DNA of 64,000 bases from APNM01 sp040361335 (GTDB lineage Bacteria; Pseudomonadota; Gammaproteobacteria; Nevskiales; Salinisphaeraceae). Location of the stretch: the NCBI RefSeq assembly GCF_040361335.1, contig NZ_APNM01000006.1, positions 160,020 to 224,019 on the forward strand, in the 5' to 3' direction. The notes under the pieces were generated by a model, which worked only from the letters and a program-made list of their open reading frames with translations, ran no database searches and was not told the DNA's origin. Below, in pieces: positions 1 through 9,534 of the stretch. Numbering within the stretch: position 1 is the first letter of the stretch; each line of letters begins with the position of its first letter. The translations under genes were made by a program, and so were the position numbers.

Positions 1-123
1 CTCGCCTGCGCCTGGCCGATCCTGCTGGCACTCCGGGGCAGCGGCCTACCGGCGACCCCGGCCGCCACGGCGGCGGCCGCCGGCATCGGCACGTTCTGGT
101 ACATCCAGCGGTTGTTCGGCTAG
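1..123 (+). CDS. C-terminal fragment of a membrane protein, possibly HupE/UreJ family
   Basis: The first 40 codons of the window form an open frame ending in TAG at 121-123; the start lies outside. The visible residues are hydrophobic and Ala/Gly-rich (LACAWPILLAL, then AAAAGIGTFWYIQRLFG), as in a last transmembrane helix. The WY-x-Q-R-x-F ending resembles the tail of HupE/UreJ-type membrane proteins, but this is pattern memory from a short piece. Its stop codon overlaps the end of the convergent PIN gene by four bases. Confidence 0.4.
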   Translation, partial: LACAWPILLALRGSGLPATPAATAAAAGIGTFWYIQRLFG

Positions 124-863
124 TCCGCGTACGCCATATCGCCGGGACCGGGGGTCCCCGCGTCGGACGGTAACGTGCCTGGCGTACCCGGGCATACCGG
201 GGCGAAGCGGCCCGGCACATTCCCGAATGTCCTTATAGGGTCAATGGAAGCCCATTCATAGGTCGAGCGGAGACAGGGCGGATAAGCTTGCCTTAACAGG
301 AAGTTACGCCAGCCCCGCAGCGTCTCGGCGGTCGCCGGGTAACCGCTGGCGGCAAGATGAGTCAGATAAGCATCGATATCGTAGGGTGGATCGTGGAGTC
401 GCCCGCGGATCAACCGGACGGCCTCGCAAACCGTTGCTTGCGCCAGATCACACTGGTACGAGACGAAGGCATCGGGATGGATGGCCTCGACATCGTAGGG
501 CGCCAATGCCGCTTCCGGAAAATCCTTCAGATTGAAGGTCACGATCGCATCGGCACCGGCGCGAAGCGCCGCGGCGAGTACATGGCGATCATCGGGGTCG
601 GGCAAATCCAGTCCCTCGATGAGGGACTCGTAACCGGTGACCCGAGCGTCATCCACCACTCGGTCCATCAATTCACGCGTTCGAGCGAGGGCCGCGTCAG
701 ACAGGTCTGGCCGATTGGCCTTGAGGTTACGAATCCATTCGTCGTGAATGTCGTCGGTCCAGTGAGCCCGGAACAGGCCCGTGGTGGCCAACTGCATCAA
801 TAGATCGCGAGACGGCGCGGGATATAGGACATTGGCGTCGAAGACGACGGTGAACCGAGACAC
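120..863 (-). CDS. PIN-domain ribonuclease toxin with a long unusual C-terminal tail
   Basis: A 247-residue protein starting at GTG. The N-terminal half is a PIN fold: D9 in the FDANVLY strand, E42 in the DEW motif, D91/D92 in PDPDDRH and D114 in FNLKDF would form the metal-binding acidic cluster. PIN toxins usually cut RNA and are held inactive by a partner antitoxin. The HTH gene immediately upstream, one base away, is the obvious partner. PIN proteins of this kind usually end near residue 190. Here about 55 further residues rich in Gly, Pro and Thr run on until they overlap the neighbouring gene's stop. That tail may be non-functional read-on after loss of the original stop. The toxin assignment is strong by family and context; the RNA target is unknown. 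Confidence 0.8.
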   Translation of the reverse strand: MSRFTVVFDANVLYPAPSRDLLMQLATTGLFRAHWTDDIHDEWIRNLKANRPDLSDAALARTRELMDRVVDDARVTGYESLIEGLDLPDPDDRHVLAAALRAGADAIVTFNLKDFPEAALAPYDVEAIHPDAFVSYQCDLAQATVCEAVRLIRGRLHDPPYDIDAYLTHLAASGYPATAETLRGWRNFLLRQAYPPCLRSTYEWASIDPIRTFGNVPGRFAPVCPGTPGTLPSDAGTPGPGDMAYAD

Positions 864-864
864 G

Positions 865-1320
865 TCAATAGCCCATATCGTGATCCACAGCGATCGCCGT
901 CAACTCCTCGAGGTCGCGCTTTTGCTCGACCCTGCGCCGTTCCTTGTGATCAAGGAGATCACTGACCAAAACCCGGCGATGCGTGCCGACCTTGCGATAG
1001 GGGATATCACCCTTCTCCAGCAATTTCACCAGATACGGCCGCGAGACATTGAGCAGGTCGGCGGCCTCCTGAGTGGTCAATTCCGCGTGCACGGGCATCA
1101 ATGTAATCGCGTTCCCGCTGGCCATCTCGCTGAGGATGCGCAAAAGCATCTTGGCCGCCGACGTCGGCAATTCAAACACACTGGAGCCGACCCCATCGCT
1201 CACGCGCACAGTGCCGCCAGGCTGCTCGAGTAGCTGCGCCAAGGCCTGACTGGCTTCCCGGGCCTGCGCCGATTCATCGCTGGACGGCAACTGCAGGTCG
1301 TCGTCGGGATAGCGTGTCAT
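865..1320 (-). CDS. Excisionase-type helix-turn-helix antitoxin of the PIN module
   Basis: A 151-residue protein whose segment at about 80-130 (LTTQEAADLLNVSRPYLVKLLEKG, then a basic HRRVLVSDLL stretch) is the MerR/excisionase-like DNA-binding fold found in antitoxins paired with PIN toxins. The N-terminal 70 residues are acidic and probably flexible. The stop codon lies one base before the GTG of the PIN gene, so the two are translationally coupled, antitoxin first. An AT-rich block with three 9-bp tandem repeats sits 30-56 bases upstream of the start and is a likely site for autorepression. Family assignment is from motif and context; the exact antitoxin subfamily is not certain. Confidence 0.8.
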   Translation of the reverse strand: MTRYPDDDLQLPSSDESAQAREASQALAQLLEQPGGTVRVSDGVGSSVFELPTSAAKMLLRILSEMASGNAITLMPVHAELTTQEAADLLNVSRPYLVKLLEKGDIPYRKVGTHRRVLVSDLLDHKERRRVEQKRDLEELTAIAVDHDMGY

Positions 1321-1349
1321 AACGTACTCCGACTTCTGTTATCCACATT

Positions 1350-1376
1350 CGAAATATACGAAATAAACGAAATTAT
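1350..1376. repeat. Three tandem 9-bp repeats, probable operator of the PIN antitoxin gene
   Basis: Three head-to-tail copies of CGAAATAWA (1350-1358, 1359-1367, 1368-1376; the third is CGAAATTAT) form an AT-rich patch in otherwise GC-rich DNA, 30 bases upstream of the antitoxin start. Read on the - strand they give TTTCGTATA-like units containing a -10-like TATATT. Position and spacing fit an autoregulatory operator overlapping the promoter. Confidence 0.5.
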
Positions 1377-1561
1377 CGCAACGAAACCGTCGCGTCGAGT
1401 CTGACCGAGCGTCCACGACCCAGGTTTCTTGCGCCACGGCAACGCTTTGGCATGCGAAGGGAAACTCGGGAGGCGGGACATGTGGCGGCACACGAGGACA
1501 AGGTGTACCAGGAGACCAATGGGAAAGTCCCCCGGTGCGGAACAAGGATGCCTCCGCCCAA

Positions 1562-1584
1562 CAAGCACGTATGTGACGTGCTTG
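1562..1584. promoter_or_regulatory. 9+5+9 inverted repeat upstream of the SDR gene
   Basis: CAAGCACGT (1562-1570), a 5-bp spacer and ACGTGCTTG (1576-1584) form a perfect palindrome in the non-coding gap 1321-1694. It has the shape of a TetR- or GntR-type operator and lies about 110 bases before the SDR start. The rest of the gap shows no convincing gene; the overlapping open frames there are spurious. No regulator gene is adjacent. Confidence 0.35.
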
Positions 1585-1694
1585 ATCGGACGAGGCCGAA
1601 ACCGGCGGCGCTGGCACGCCGGATCGCAAGGAGTGTCGGCTACCTGCAAGCACCGTTAAGGTGTGAAAACGATTCGAATAGGGAGAACAGGCTC

Positions 1695-2441
1695 GTGAGT
1701 GTCGAGGGCAAAGTGGTCGTCATCACCGGCGGCAGCCGTGGGATGGGCAAGGCCATGGCGGAAGGCTTCGCGAAGCAGGGCGCCAACGTGGTCGTCGCGA
1801 GCCGCAAGCGCGAGAACTGCGTCGAGGTGGCCGACGAACTGAGCACCGCTTACGGTGTCCGGGCGATGCCGGTCGCATGCAACGTGAGCCACTGGGAGGA
1901 CTGCGACGCCCTGGTGGAGACGGTATACGCGGAGCTCGGCCGGATCGACGTATTGATCAACAATGCCGGTCTCTCGCCGCTGTACCCCAGTCTCCCCGAG
2001 GTCACCGAGACCTACTTCGACAAGGTCATCGGCGTGAATCTCAAGGGCCCCTTCCGTCTCGCCGCCCTGGTCGGGCAGCGCATGAGCGAGGGCGAGGGCG
2101 AGGGCGGATCGATCGTCAACATCGGCTCCATTGAGGCGATCCGGCCCAACACGCATTCCCTGCCGTACGCCGCCGCCAAGGCCGGGCTGCATGTCCTCAC
2201 CGAGGGCTTCGCCAAGGCCTTCGGCCCCACGGTGCGGGTCAACACCATCCAGTGCGGCCCGTTCCTCACCGACATTGCCACCGCCTGGACGCCCGAGATG
2301 CGCCGCCAGTTCGAGGAGACCCTCGCCCTGCAGCGCTGCGGCAAACCGGAGGAGGTCGTCGGCGCGGCGATGTACTTCGCCACCGATGCCTCGTCGTTCT
2401 GTACCGGGGCGTTGCTGCGACTCGATGGGGGCACGCCGTGA
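1695..2441 (+). CDS. Short-chain dehydrogenase/reductase
   Basis: A 248-residue classical SDR (NAD(P)-dependent oxidoreductase). The cofactor motif TGGSRGMG begins at residue 11, LINNAG lies at 87-92, and the catalytic set is S145, Y158 and K162. The C-terminal CTGALLRLDGG matches the FabG-like subgroup. The GTG start at 1695 was chosen because the glycine motif then falls at the usual distance and GGGAGA precedes it; the open frame extends further upstream but that part does not look like protein. Its stop overlaps the start of the APH-like gene (GTGA), so both are co-translated. The substrate is unknown. The neighbouring CoA ligase and phosphotriesterase-like hydrolase suggest a small catabolic pathway. 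Confidence 0.85.
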   Translation: MSVEGKVVVITGGSRGMGKAMAEGFAKQGANVVVASRKRENCVEVADELSTAYGVRAMPVACNVSHWEDCDALVETVYAELGRIDVLINNAGLSPLYPSLPEVTETYFDKVIGVNLKGPFRLAALVGQRMSEGEGEGGSIVNIGSIEAIRPNTHSLPYAAAKAGLHVLTEGFAKAFGPTVRVNTIQCGPFLTDIATAWTPEMRRQFEETLALQRCGKPEEVVGAAMYFATDASSFCTGALLRLDGGTP

Positions 2442-3496
2442 GCGACCCGATACCCGATCTCGAACCCGTCCGGGTCTGGATGGACGAGCAGGGCCTGGGC
2501 AGGGGGCGGCCGTTCGAGGAAGCCCGGCTACTGGCCGGCGGCACCCAGAACGTGATGGTGCGCTTTCGCCGGGGGGACCGGTCCTACGTCCTGCGGCGCG
2601 GCCCGAGGCATACCCGGGCCACCACGGACAAGTCCCTGTTGCGGGAAATCCGGGTCCTGGAGGCCCTGGCCGACACGGCCGTCCCGCACCCGGCACTGAT
2701 CGCGGCGTGCCCCGACCGCAACGTGCTGGGCGACTCGGTCTTCTACCTGATGGCGCCCGTCGACGGCCTCAACGCCGTGAACGAACTCAGCGCCCGCCAC
2801 CGCGAATCGGCCGCCGTGCGCCATGACATGGGGCTCCGGATGGTGGACGCGCTCGCCGCCCTGCACGCCGTCGACCCCGAGCAGGTCGGTCTGGGAGACA
2901 TGGGCCATCCCGACGGCTTCCACGAACGGCAGGTCCGGCGGTGGCTGTCCGAGCTCGACGCCTACAACGAACTGTCGGGCTACGAAGGGCACGCGATCCC
3001 CGGCCTCGCGCAGGTGGCCGACTGGCTCGACAACAACCTGCCGCGGCATCCGCGGCCGGGCCTGATGCACGGCGACTTCCATGTCGCCAACGTCATGTTC
3101 GAGCACGGCGGGCCGGATGTCGCGGCCATCGTCGACTGGGAGATGTGCACCGTCGGCGACCCGCTGCTCGACCTCGGCTGGCTGTTGTCGTTGTGGCGCG
3201 AGCCGGGACAGGACACCGATCTACTCGACAGCGCCCTGTCCAAGGCCGGCGGGATGGCCACCCCGGACGAACTCATCGAGCGATACGCCTCGCATGGCGT
3301 GCGGGACGTGACCGAACTCGACTGGTACCGCGTCCTGGCCTGTTTCAAGCTGGGCATCATCCTGGAGGGCACCTATGCCCGTTCGCGGGCGGGCAAGGCG
3401 CCGCCGGAGCTCGGCACGTGGATGCGGGACCGCACCACACGGCTATTCGAACGGGCTCACGCCCTCATCGCCGCATCGGGCCGACAGGCCGGATAA
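2438..3496 (+). CDS. APH-family phosphotransferase, ACAD10-like kinase
   Basis: A 352-residue member of the aminoglycoside phosphotransferase/choline kinase-like family. The catalytic loop HGDFHVAN is at 211-218 and the metal-binding aspartate is D233 in IVDWE, followed by GDPLLDLGW. This is the version found in acyl-CoA metabolism (the ACAD10/11 kinase part, which phosphorylates hydroxyacyl-CoAs) rather than in drug resistance. The GTG start overlaps the SDR stop by four bases. Linkage to an SDR, a CoA ligase and a hydrolase supports a role in degrading an organic acid. It ends 42 bases before the converging ligase gene. Family assignment is firm; the substrate is inferred only broadly. Confidence 0.85.
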   Translation: MSDPIPDLEPVRVWMDEQGLGRGRPFEEARLLAGGTQNVMVRFRRGDRSYVLRRGPRHTRATTDKSLLREIRVLEALADTAVPHPALIAACPDRNVLGDSVFYLMAPVDGLNAVNELSARHRESAAVRHDMGLRMVDALAALHAVDPEQVGLGDMGHPDGFHERQVRRWLSELDAYNELSGYEGHAIPGLAQVADWLDNNLPRHPRPGLMHGDFHVANVMFEHGGPDVAAIVDWEMCTVGDPLLDLGWLLSLWREPGQDTDLLDSALSKAGGMATPDELIERYASHGVRDVTELDWYRVLACFKLGIILEGTYARSRAGKAPPELGTWMRDRTTRLFERAHALIAASGRQAG

Positions 3497-3538
3497 CCTC
3501 GAAAGGCGGCACCCCGGCCCGCAAGCGTCGCGAGCGCC

Positions 3539-5041
3539 TCAGAACAGCGGCTCGCCCCAGTCCACCGACTCGCGAAGCGTCGGCTTGAGCACCTTGCCGC
3601 CCGGGTTGCGCGGCAGCGCCTCGCCGGCGACGTGGATGTACTGCGGCACCTTGAAGTCACCGATGTGGCGGCGGCAGAAGGCGACCACGTCGTCGGCATC
3701 CACCTCGCGGCCGGGCACGGGCACGATCACCGCGCCCACCTTCTCGCCCATCATGGCGTCGGGCACGCCCATCACCGCCGCCTCGAAGATGTCGGGGTGG
3801 GCGGCCAGGCAGTTCTCCACCTCCACGCAGTACACGTTCTCGCCGCCGCGGTTGATCATGTCCTTGGCGCGGTCGACGATGTAGACGAGGCCTTTGTCGT
3901 CGATGCGGGCCAGGTCACCGCTGCGCAGCCAGCCGTCGACGAAGGTCTCCGCGGTGGCCTCCGGCTTGTTCCAATAGCCGTCCACCACGTTCGAGCCGCG
4001 GATGAGCAGTTCGCCGACCCCGGTATCGGGGTCGACATCCCGCAGATCCACTTCCATCACCGGCGCGGCGAAGCCGACGCTGTCGGCATGCTCGTCGGCG
4101 TACTCGTGCGGCAGGTAAGTGGCGATCGAGGCGGTCTCGGTCAGGCCGAAGCCGTTGCCCAGCCGCGCCCGCGGAAAGGCGTCCTTGAGCCGGGCCACCA
4201 GGTCCGGCGCGATGGGCGCCCCGCCGTAGACCAGCCAGCGCACGCTGGAGACGTCGAAATCGCCGAAATTCTCCTGACTGATCGCCAGCCAGTACACCGC
4301 CGGCACCGACACCAGCACATTGATGCGCTCGGCCTCGATCGCCTGCAGGAAAGCCTGGACCTCGAAGGCGGGCATGATCACCGTCGCCCCGCAACGCTCC
4401 AGGGTGGCCAGGAGCTGGCTGTGGCAGCCGGTGGCGTGGAACAGCGGCACCGACAGCAGGTTGCGCACGCTGCCGTCGTCCGGCAGGCCGATCACCCGGC
4501 GGGCGGACTCGTTGTTGGACAGGAAGTTGGCGTGGGTCGTCCGCGCGCCCTTGGGAAAGCCGGTGGTGCCGCTGGTGTAGAAGATCGCCGCCAGGTCCGC
4601 CGGCTGGAGGTCGTCGACGACCAGCGGCTCGCCGTCGGGCAGGGCGTCGTCCGGCCGGAACACGTAGGCCGAGCCGGAGTCGTCGATGACGTAGTCGATC
4701 TCCTCCCGCGAGAAGCGGATGTTGACCGGCACCGCCACGACGCCGGCGAGGTGGCAGCCGAGAAAGGCCAGCACCCAATCCAGGCCGTTGCCGAGCTGGA
4801 TGGCGGCGCGGTCGCCGCGCTGCAGGCCGGATGCGGCCAGCCCCCCGGCCACGCGCGCCGAGCGGTCCCACAGTTCGCGGTAGGTCACCCGCGCGCCGGT
4901 GCCCAGATCCACGATCGCCTCGCCCTCGGGCCGGCGCTCCACGCTGTTCCGCAGCATGGCCACCAGCGAGTCGGGACGGTTCGCATAGCGCTTCACGCCG
5001 TCCTCGCCGCGGACGACGCCGGATTCGTCGAAGACACCCAT
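3539..5041 (-). CDS. AMP-forming acyl-CoA synthetase (class I adenylating enzyme)
   Basis: A 500-residue ANL-superfamily ligase that activates a carboxylic acid with ATP and CoA. The P-loop YTSGTTGFPKG lies at 155-165. Further on come LVYGGAPIAP, the FGLTETAS motif, GWLRSGD, and the C-terminal NPGGKVLK lysine motif. The ATG at 5041 overlaps the stop of the phosphotriesterase-like gene (TGATG), which indicates coupled translation; open frame continues upstream inside that gene but is not coding. The substrate cannot be read from the sequence; medium- or branched-chain and aromatic acids are all possible. It converges with the SDR-APH pair. Confidence 0.85.
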   Translation of the reverse strand: MGVFDESGVVRGEDGVKRYANRPDSLVAMLRNSVERRPEGEAIVDLGTGARVTYRELWDRSARVAGGLAASGLQRGDRAAIQLGNGLDWVLAFLGCHLAGVVAVPVNIRFSREEIDYVIDDSGSAYVFRPDDALPDGEPLVVDDLQPADLAAIFYTSGTTGFPKGARTTHANFLSNNESARRVIGLPDDGSVRNLLSVPLFHATGCHSQLLATLERCGATVIMPAFEVQAFLQAIEAERINVLVSVPAVYWLAISQENFGDFDVSSVRWLVYGGAPIAPDLVARLKDAFPRARLGNGFGLTETASIATYLPHEYADEHADSVGFAAPVMEVDLRDVDPDTGVGELLIRGSNVVDGYWNKPEATAETFVDGWLRSGDLARIDDKGLVYIVDRAKDMINRGGENVYCVEVENCLAAHPDIFEAAVMGVPDAMMGEKVGAVIVPVPGREVDADDVVAFCRRHIGDFKVPQYIHVAGEALPRNPGGKVLKPTLRESVDWGEPLF

Positions 5042-6015
5042 CAGTACGCCCCGACGTTCTCGAAGATGCGGCGCGGGTTGATCACCATCATTTGATCGAT
5101 CTGGTCCTCGGTGACACCGCGCTCCCGCAACGCGGGCAGCACGTCCTCGTGGATATGCTTGTAGTGCCAGTTGGGCACGTTGGTGGCGCGCTGCTCCTCG
5201 GTGAACCAGTCGATATGGCACATGGTGTCGTGGGACAGCACCATGCGGTCGGCATAGCCGGCCTTGCACAGGTCCACCACCGTGTTCACGCGGTTCTCGA
5301 AGTCGAGCAGGATATCCAGCCCGAAGCGGTCCATGCCGATGGTGGAGCCCGCATCCATGAGGTTGCGCAAATAGGTCTGGTCGGTGGTGTCACCGCAGTG
5401 GCCGATGATCACGCGCGACAGGTCCACGCCCTCCTCGCGGAAGACCTTCTGCTGGTCGTAGCCGCGCTCGGTGTGGGCGTCGGTGTGGGTGGTGATGGGC
5501 ACGCCGGTCTCGCGGTGGGCCTGGGCCACCGCGCGCAGCACCCGTTCCACGCCGGGCGTCAGGCCCTCCTTCTCGGTGACGCACTTCAGGATCGCGGCCT
5601 TCACGCTGGTGCCGGCGATGCCCTCGCGGATGTCCTGGATGAACATGCCGGTCATCGGCTCCGGCTCCTCGAACAGGCAATCCGGGCCGCGGAAGTGGAA
5701 ATAGAAGGGCACTTCGTTGTAGGTGTAGACGCCGGTGGCGGCGACGATATTCACGTCCACCTCATTGGCGATGCGCTGCACCCGTGGGATGTAGCGGCCC
5801 AGCCCGATCACGGTGGGATCGACGATGGTGTCCACACCCACCTCGGTCAGACCCTTGAGCTTGGTGATCGCATCCGAGACGCGGTACTCCTCGTCCCAGA
5901 TCTCGGGGTAGTTCTGCTGGATCTCGGGGCTGAGAACGAACACGTGCTCGTGCATCAGCGTGGTGCCCAGTTCCGACGTGTCCATCGGCCCGCGCACCGT
6001 TTCCACGGTCGTCAT
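5041..6015 (-). CDS. Phosphotriesterase-family metal-dependent hydrolase
   Basis: A 324-residue amidohydrolase-superfamily protein related to phosphotriesterase, PHP and PLL lactonases. The sequence shows the N-terminal metal motif MHEHVF near residue 22, a central KCVTEKEG segment where the bridging Lys/Glu is expected, histidines in TTHTDAH and IIGHCGD, and the late aspartate in LSHDT. Members hydrolyse lactones or phosphoesters at a binuclear centre. A strong GGAGGAG ribosome site precedes the ATG. It is the first gene of a two-gene unit with the CoA ligase. A lactonase acting before CoA activation would fit the cluster, but that is inference. Confidence 0.8.
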   Translation of the reverse strand: MTTVETVRGPMDTSELGTTLMHEHVFVLSPEIQQNYPEIWDEEYRVSDAITKLKGLTEVGVDTIVDPTVIGLGRYIPRVQRIANEVDVNIVAATGVYTYNEVPFYFHFRGPDCLFEEPEPMTGMFIQDIREGIAGTSVKAAILKCVTEKEGLTPGVERVLRAVAQAHRETGVPITTHTDAHTERGYDQQKVFREEGVDLSRVIIGHCGDTTDQTYLRNLMDAGSTIGMDRFGLDILLDFENRVNTVVDLCKAGYADRMVLSHDTMCHIDWFTEEQRATNVPNWHYKHIHEDVLPALRERGVTEDQIDQMMVINPRRIFENVGAY

Positions 6016-6140
6016 GATGCTCTCCTCCGTCTCGCTACGGACGTTGTTGTCCTGTCACGCTAAGCGTCGGGGAGCAAAGCCGCAACCGTGGAACAGGCCG
6101 ACGGCGATGCCGGCCGGTCGGTCACCAGGGGCCGGCAGGG

Positions 6141-7964
<1,824 letters not shown>

Positions 7965-7990
7965 GTTTGCTTGTGCTCCGGGAAATGACA

Positions 7991-8073
7991 GACGGAAAAC
8001 GGGAAACGCCGGAAGGTGATCCCGTCTACTACAGGGGTTTTGGCGTTTTCCGTTTTCCGTTTCACGTTTTCCG
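7991..8073 (-). repeat. Heptamer-phased repeat forming a long hairpin between glmU and glmS
   Basis: At 8044-8071 four heptamers run in phase: CGTTTTC, CGTTTTC, CGTTTCA, CGTTTTC. Bases 7991-8010 are nearly the reverse complement of 8042-8061 (two mismatches in 20), enclosing a loop of about 31 bases. The array runs into the last codons of glmU. On the - strand transcript this gives a long hairpin just upstream of glmS. A related GAAAC heptamer array lies between atpG and atpD. Confidence 0.6.
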
Positions 8074-9432
8074 ATCCTTCCTGGGTCTCTGCCATCCTTC
8101 CACCGTCACCTGACGCGCGCGGGACACGGTCAACTTGCCGGCGGGGGCGTCCTTGGTGATGGTGGAGCCGGCGCCGATGGTGGCGCCGGCGGCGACCTCG
8201 ACGGGGGCCACGAGCTGGCAATCGGAGCCGATGAAGGCGCCGTCGCCGATCACGGTCTTGTGCTTGGCCGCGCCGTCGTAGTTGCAGGTGATCACGCCGG
8301 CGCCGACGTTGACGTCGGCGCCCAGTTCGGCGTCGCCGACATAGCTGAGATGCGGCATCTTGCTGCCGGCGCCCACCTTGATGTTCTTGGTCTCGACGAA
8401 ATTGCCGACCTTGGCGCGCTCGCCCAGCTCGGTGTCCGGGCGCAGGCGGGCGAAGGGACCGATCTGGCAGCGGTCACCCACCCTGGCGTGCTCGATCACG
8501 GTGTGGGCGTGGATCTGGGTGCCGTCGCCGATGCGGCACTGCCTGAGCACGCAGTTGGGCCCCACGTGCACCCCCGCGCCCAGGGCCACCTCGCCCTCGA
8601 TCACGGCGTTGACGTCGATCACGCAGTCGGGGCCGGCGGTCAGGGTACCGCGCAGATCGAACCGGGCCGGATCGCGCAGTGTCAGACCCGCGGCCATCAG
8701 CTCATCGGCCTGGCGTCGCTGCAGCACCCGCTCGGCGGCGGCCAATTCACGCTTGTCGTTGATGCCCTGCACTTCCGCGGCGCTCCCTGCCTGGCCGGCC
8801 ACCACGCGTACGCCGTCCTCGGCGGCCAGCGCGACGATATCCGTCAGATAATATTCACCCTGGGCATTGTCGTTGTCCAACCGGACGAGCCAATCCCGCA
8901 GGCGACCGGCGGGGCCGCAGAGCAGGCCGGTATTGACCTCGCGGATATGGCGCTGGTCGCCGTCCGCGTCCTTGTGCTCGACGATGCCGATCACGCGATT
9001 GCTGTCATCGCGCACGATGCGACCGTAGCCCGTGGGATCGTCAAGCACCACCGTGAGCAGGGCCAGGCTGTCGCCGCCCGCCGCCTCGACCAGGTTCTCC
9101 AGGGTCTCGGCACGGATCAACGGGACGTCGCCATACAGCACCAGGACCCGGGCGCCGTCGGGTACGTCGTGGATCGCCTGGGCCACGGCATGCCCGGTGC
9201 CGAGCTGTTCGGCCTGGTGGACCCAGTTGACGTCGAGATAGCCGAGGGCGGACTGCACCTGCTCGGCGCCGTGGCCGTACACCACGTGGATGCGTTCCGG
9301 GTCGAGCCGCTGGGCCGTTTCCACGACGTGGGTCAGCAGCGGGCGGTCGCCCAGCGGCTGCAGCACCTTGGGCAAGGCGGAGCGCATCCGGGTGCCCTGG
9401 CCGGCGGCGAGTACGATGATGTGCAAGGGCAT
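8062..9432 (-). CDS. glmU: Bifunctional GlcNAc-1-phosphate uridyltransferase / glucosamine-1-phosphate acetyltransferase
   Basis: A 456-residue protein, the same length as the E. coli enzyme. The N-terminal uridyltransferase shows LAAGQGTRMRS near residue 7 and YGDVPLI. The C-terminal left-handed beta-helix carries GNFVETKN, LSYVGDAELG and ITCNYDG, the acetyl-CoA and sugar-site signatures. It makes UDP-GlcNAc from glucosamine-1-phosphate. The start at MPLHIIV was preferred over an in-frame codon 21 residues upstream because the nucleotide-binding motif then sits at the standard position. glmS lies downstream, so the pair supplies consecutive pathway steps. Upstream, opgGH separates it from the atp operon it usually follows. 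Confidence 0.97.
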   Translation of the reverse strand: MPLHIIVLAAGQGTRMRSALPKVLQPLGDRPLLTHVVETAQRLDPERIHVVYGHGAEQVQSALGYLDVNWVHQAEQLGTGHAVAQAIHDVPDGARVLVLYGDVPLIRAETLENLVEAAGGDSLALLTVVLDDPTGYGRIVRDDSNRVIGIVEHKDADGDQRHIREVNTGLLCGPAGRLRDWLVRLDNDNAQGEYYLTDIVALAAEDGVRVVAGQAGSAAEVQGINDKRELAAAERVLQRRQADELMAAGLTLRDPARFDLRGTLTAGPDCVIDVNAVIEGEVALGAGVHVGPNCVLRQCRIGDGTQIHAHTVIEHARVGDRCQIGPFARLRPDTELGERAKVGNFVETKNIKVGAGSKMPHLSYVGDAELGADVNVGAGVITCNYDGAAKHKTVIGDGAFIGSDCQLVAPVEVAAGATIGAGSTITKDAPAGKLTVSRARQVTVEGWQRPRKDRKT

Positions 9433-9534
9433 GTCGACGTCGAGACTCCGAATTCGCGGACCCACCAAAGGCCCGTCATTGTTGCAGAAAACCATGACAT
9501 TTTCCGCCCTGCAGCACGCCGCGCCAGGCGGCGG

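Noticed and set aside
1339..1347. A perfect DnaA box TTATCCACA upstream of the antitoxin gene
   Set aside because: It is a single copy; one exact 9-mer is expected by chance about once in this much DNA, and there is no cluster of boxes or AT-rich unwinding element to make an origin.
1317..1653. Overlapping short open frames on both strands between the antitoxin and SDR genes
   Set aside because: They have Arg/Pro-rich translations typical of GC-rich shadow frames and no ribosome sites.
2012..2696. Long antisense frames opposite the SDR and many other GC-rich genes
   Set aside because: They mirror the codon bias of the real genes and show no motifs or start signals.
2438..3496. Aminoglycoside resistance gene
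   Set aside because: The APH-family sequence is of the ACAD10-like metabolic type and sits in a catabolic operon, so drug resistance is not supported.
8059..8067. GTTTCACGT, a half-match to the parS site of ParB
   Set aside because: The other half of the palindrome is missing and the bases belong to the CGTTTTC heptamer array, so it is not a parS site.
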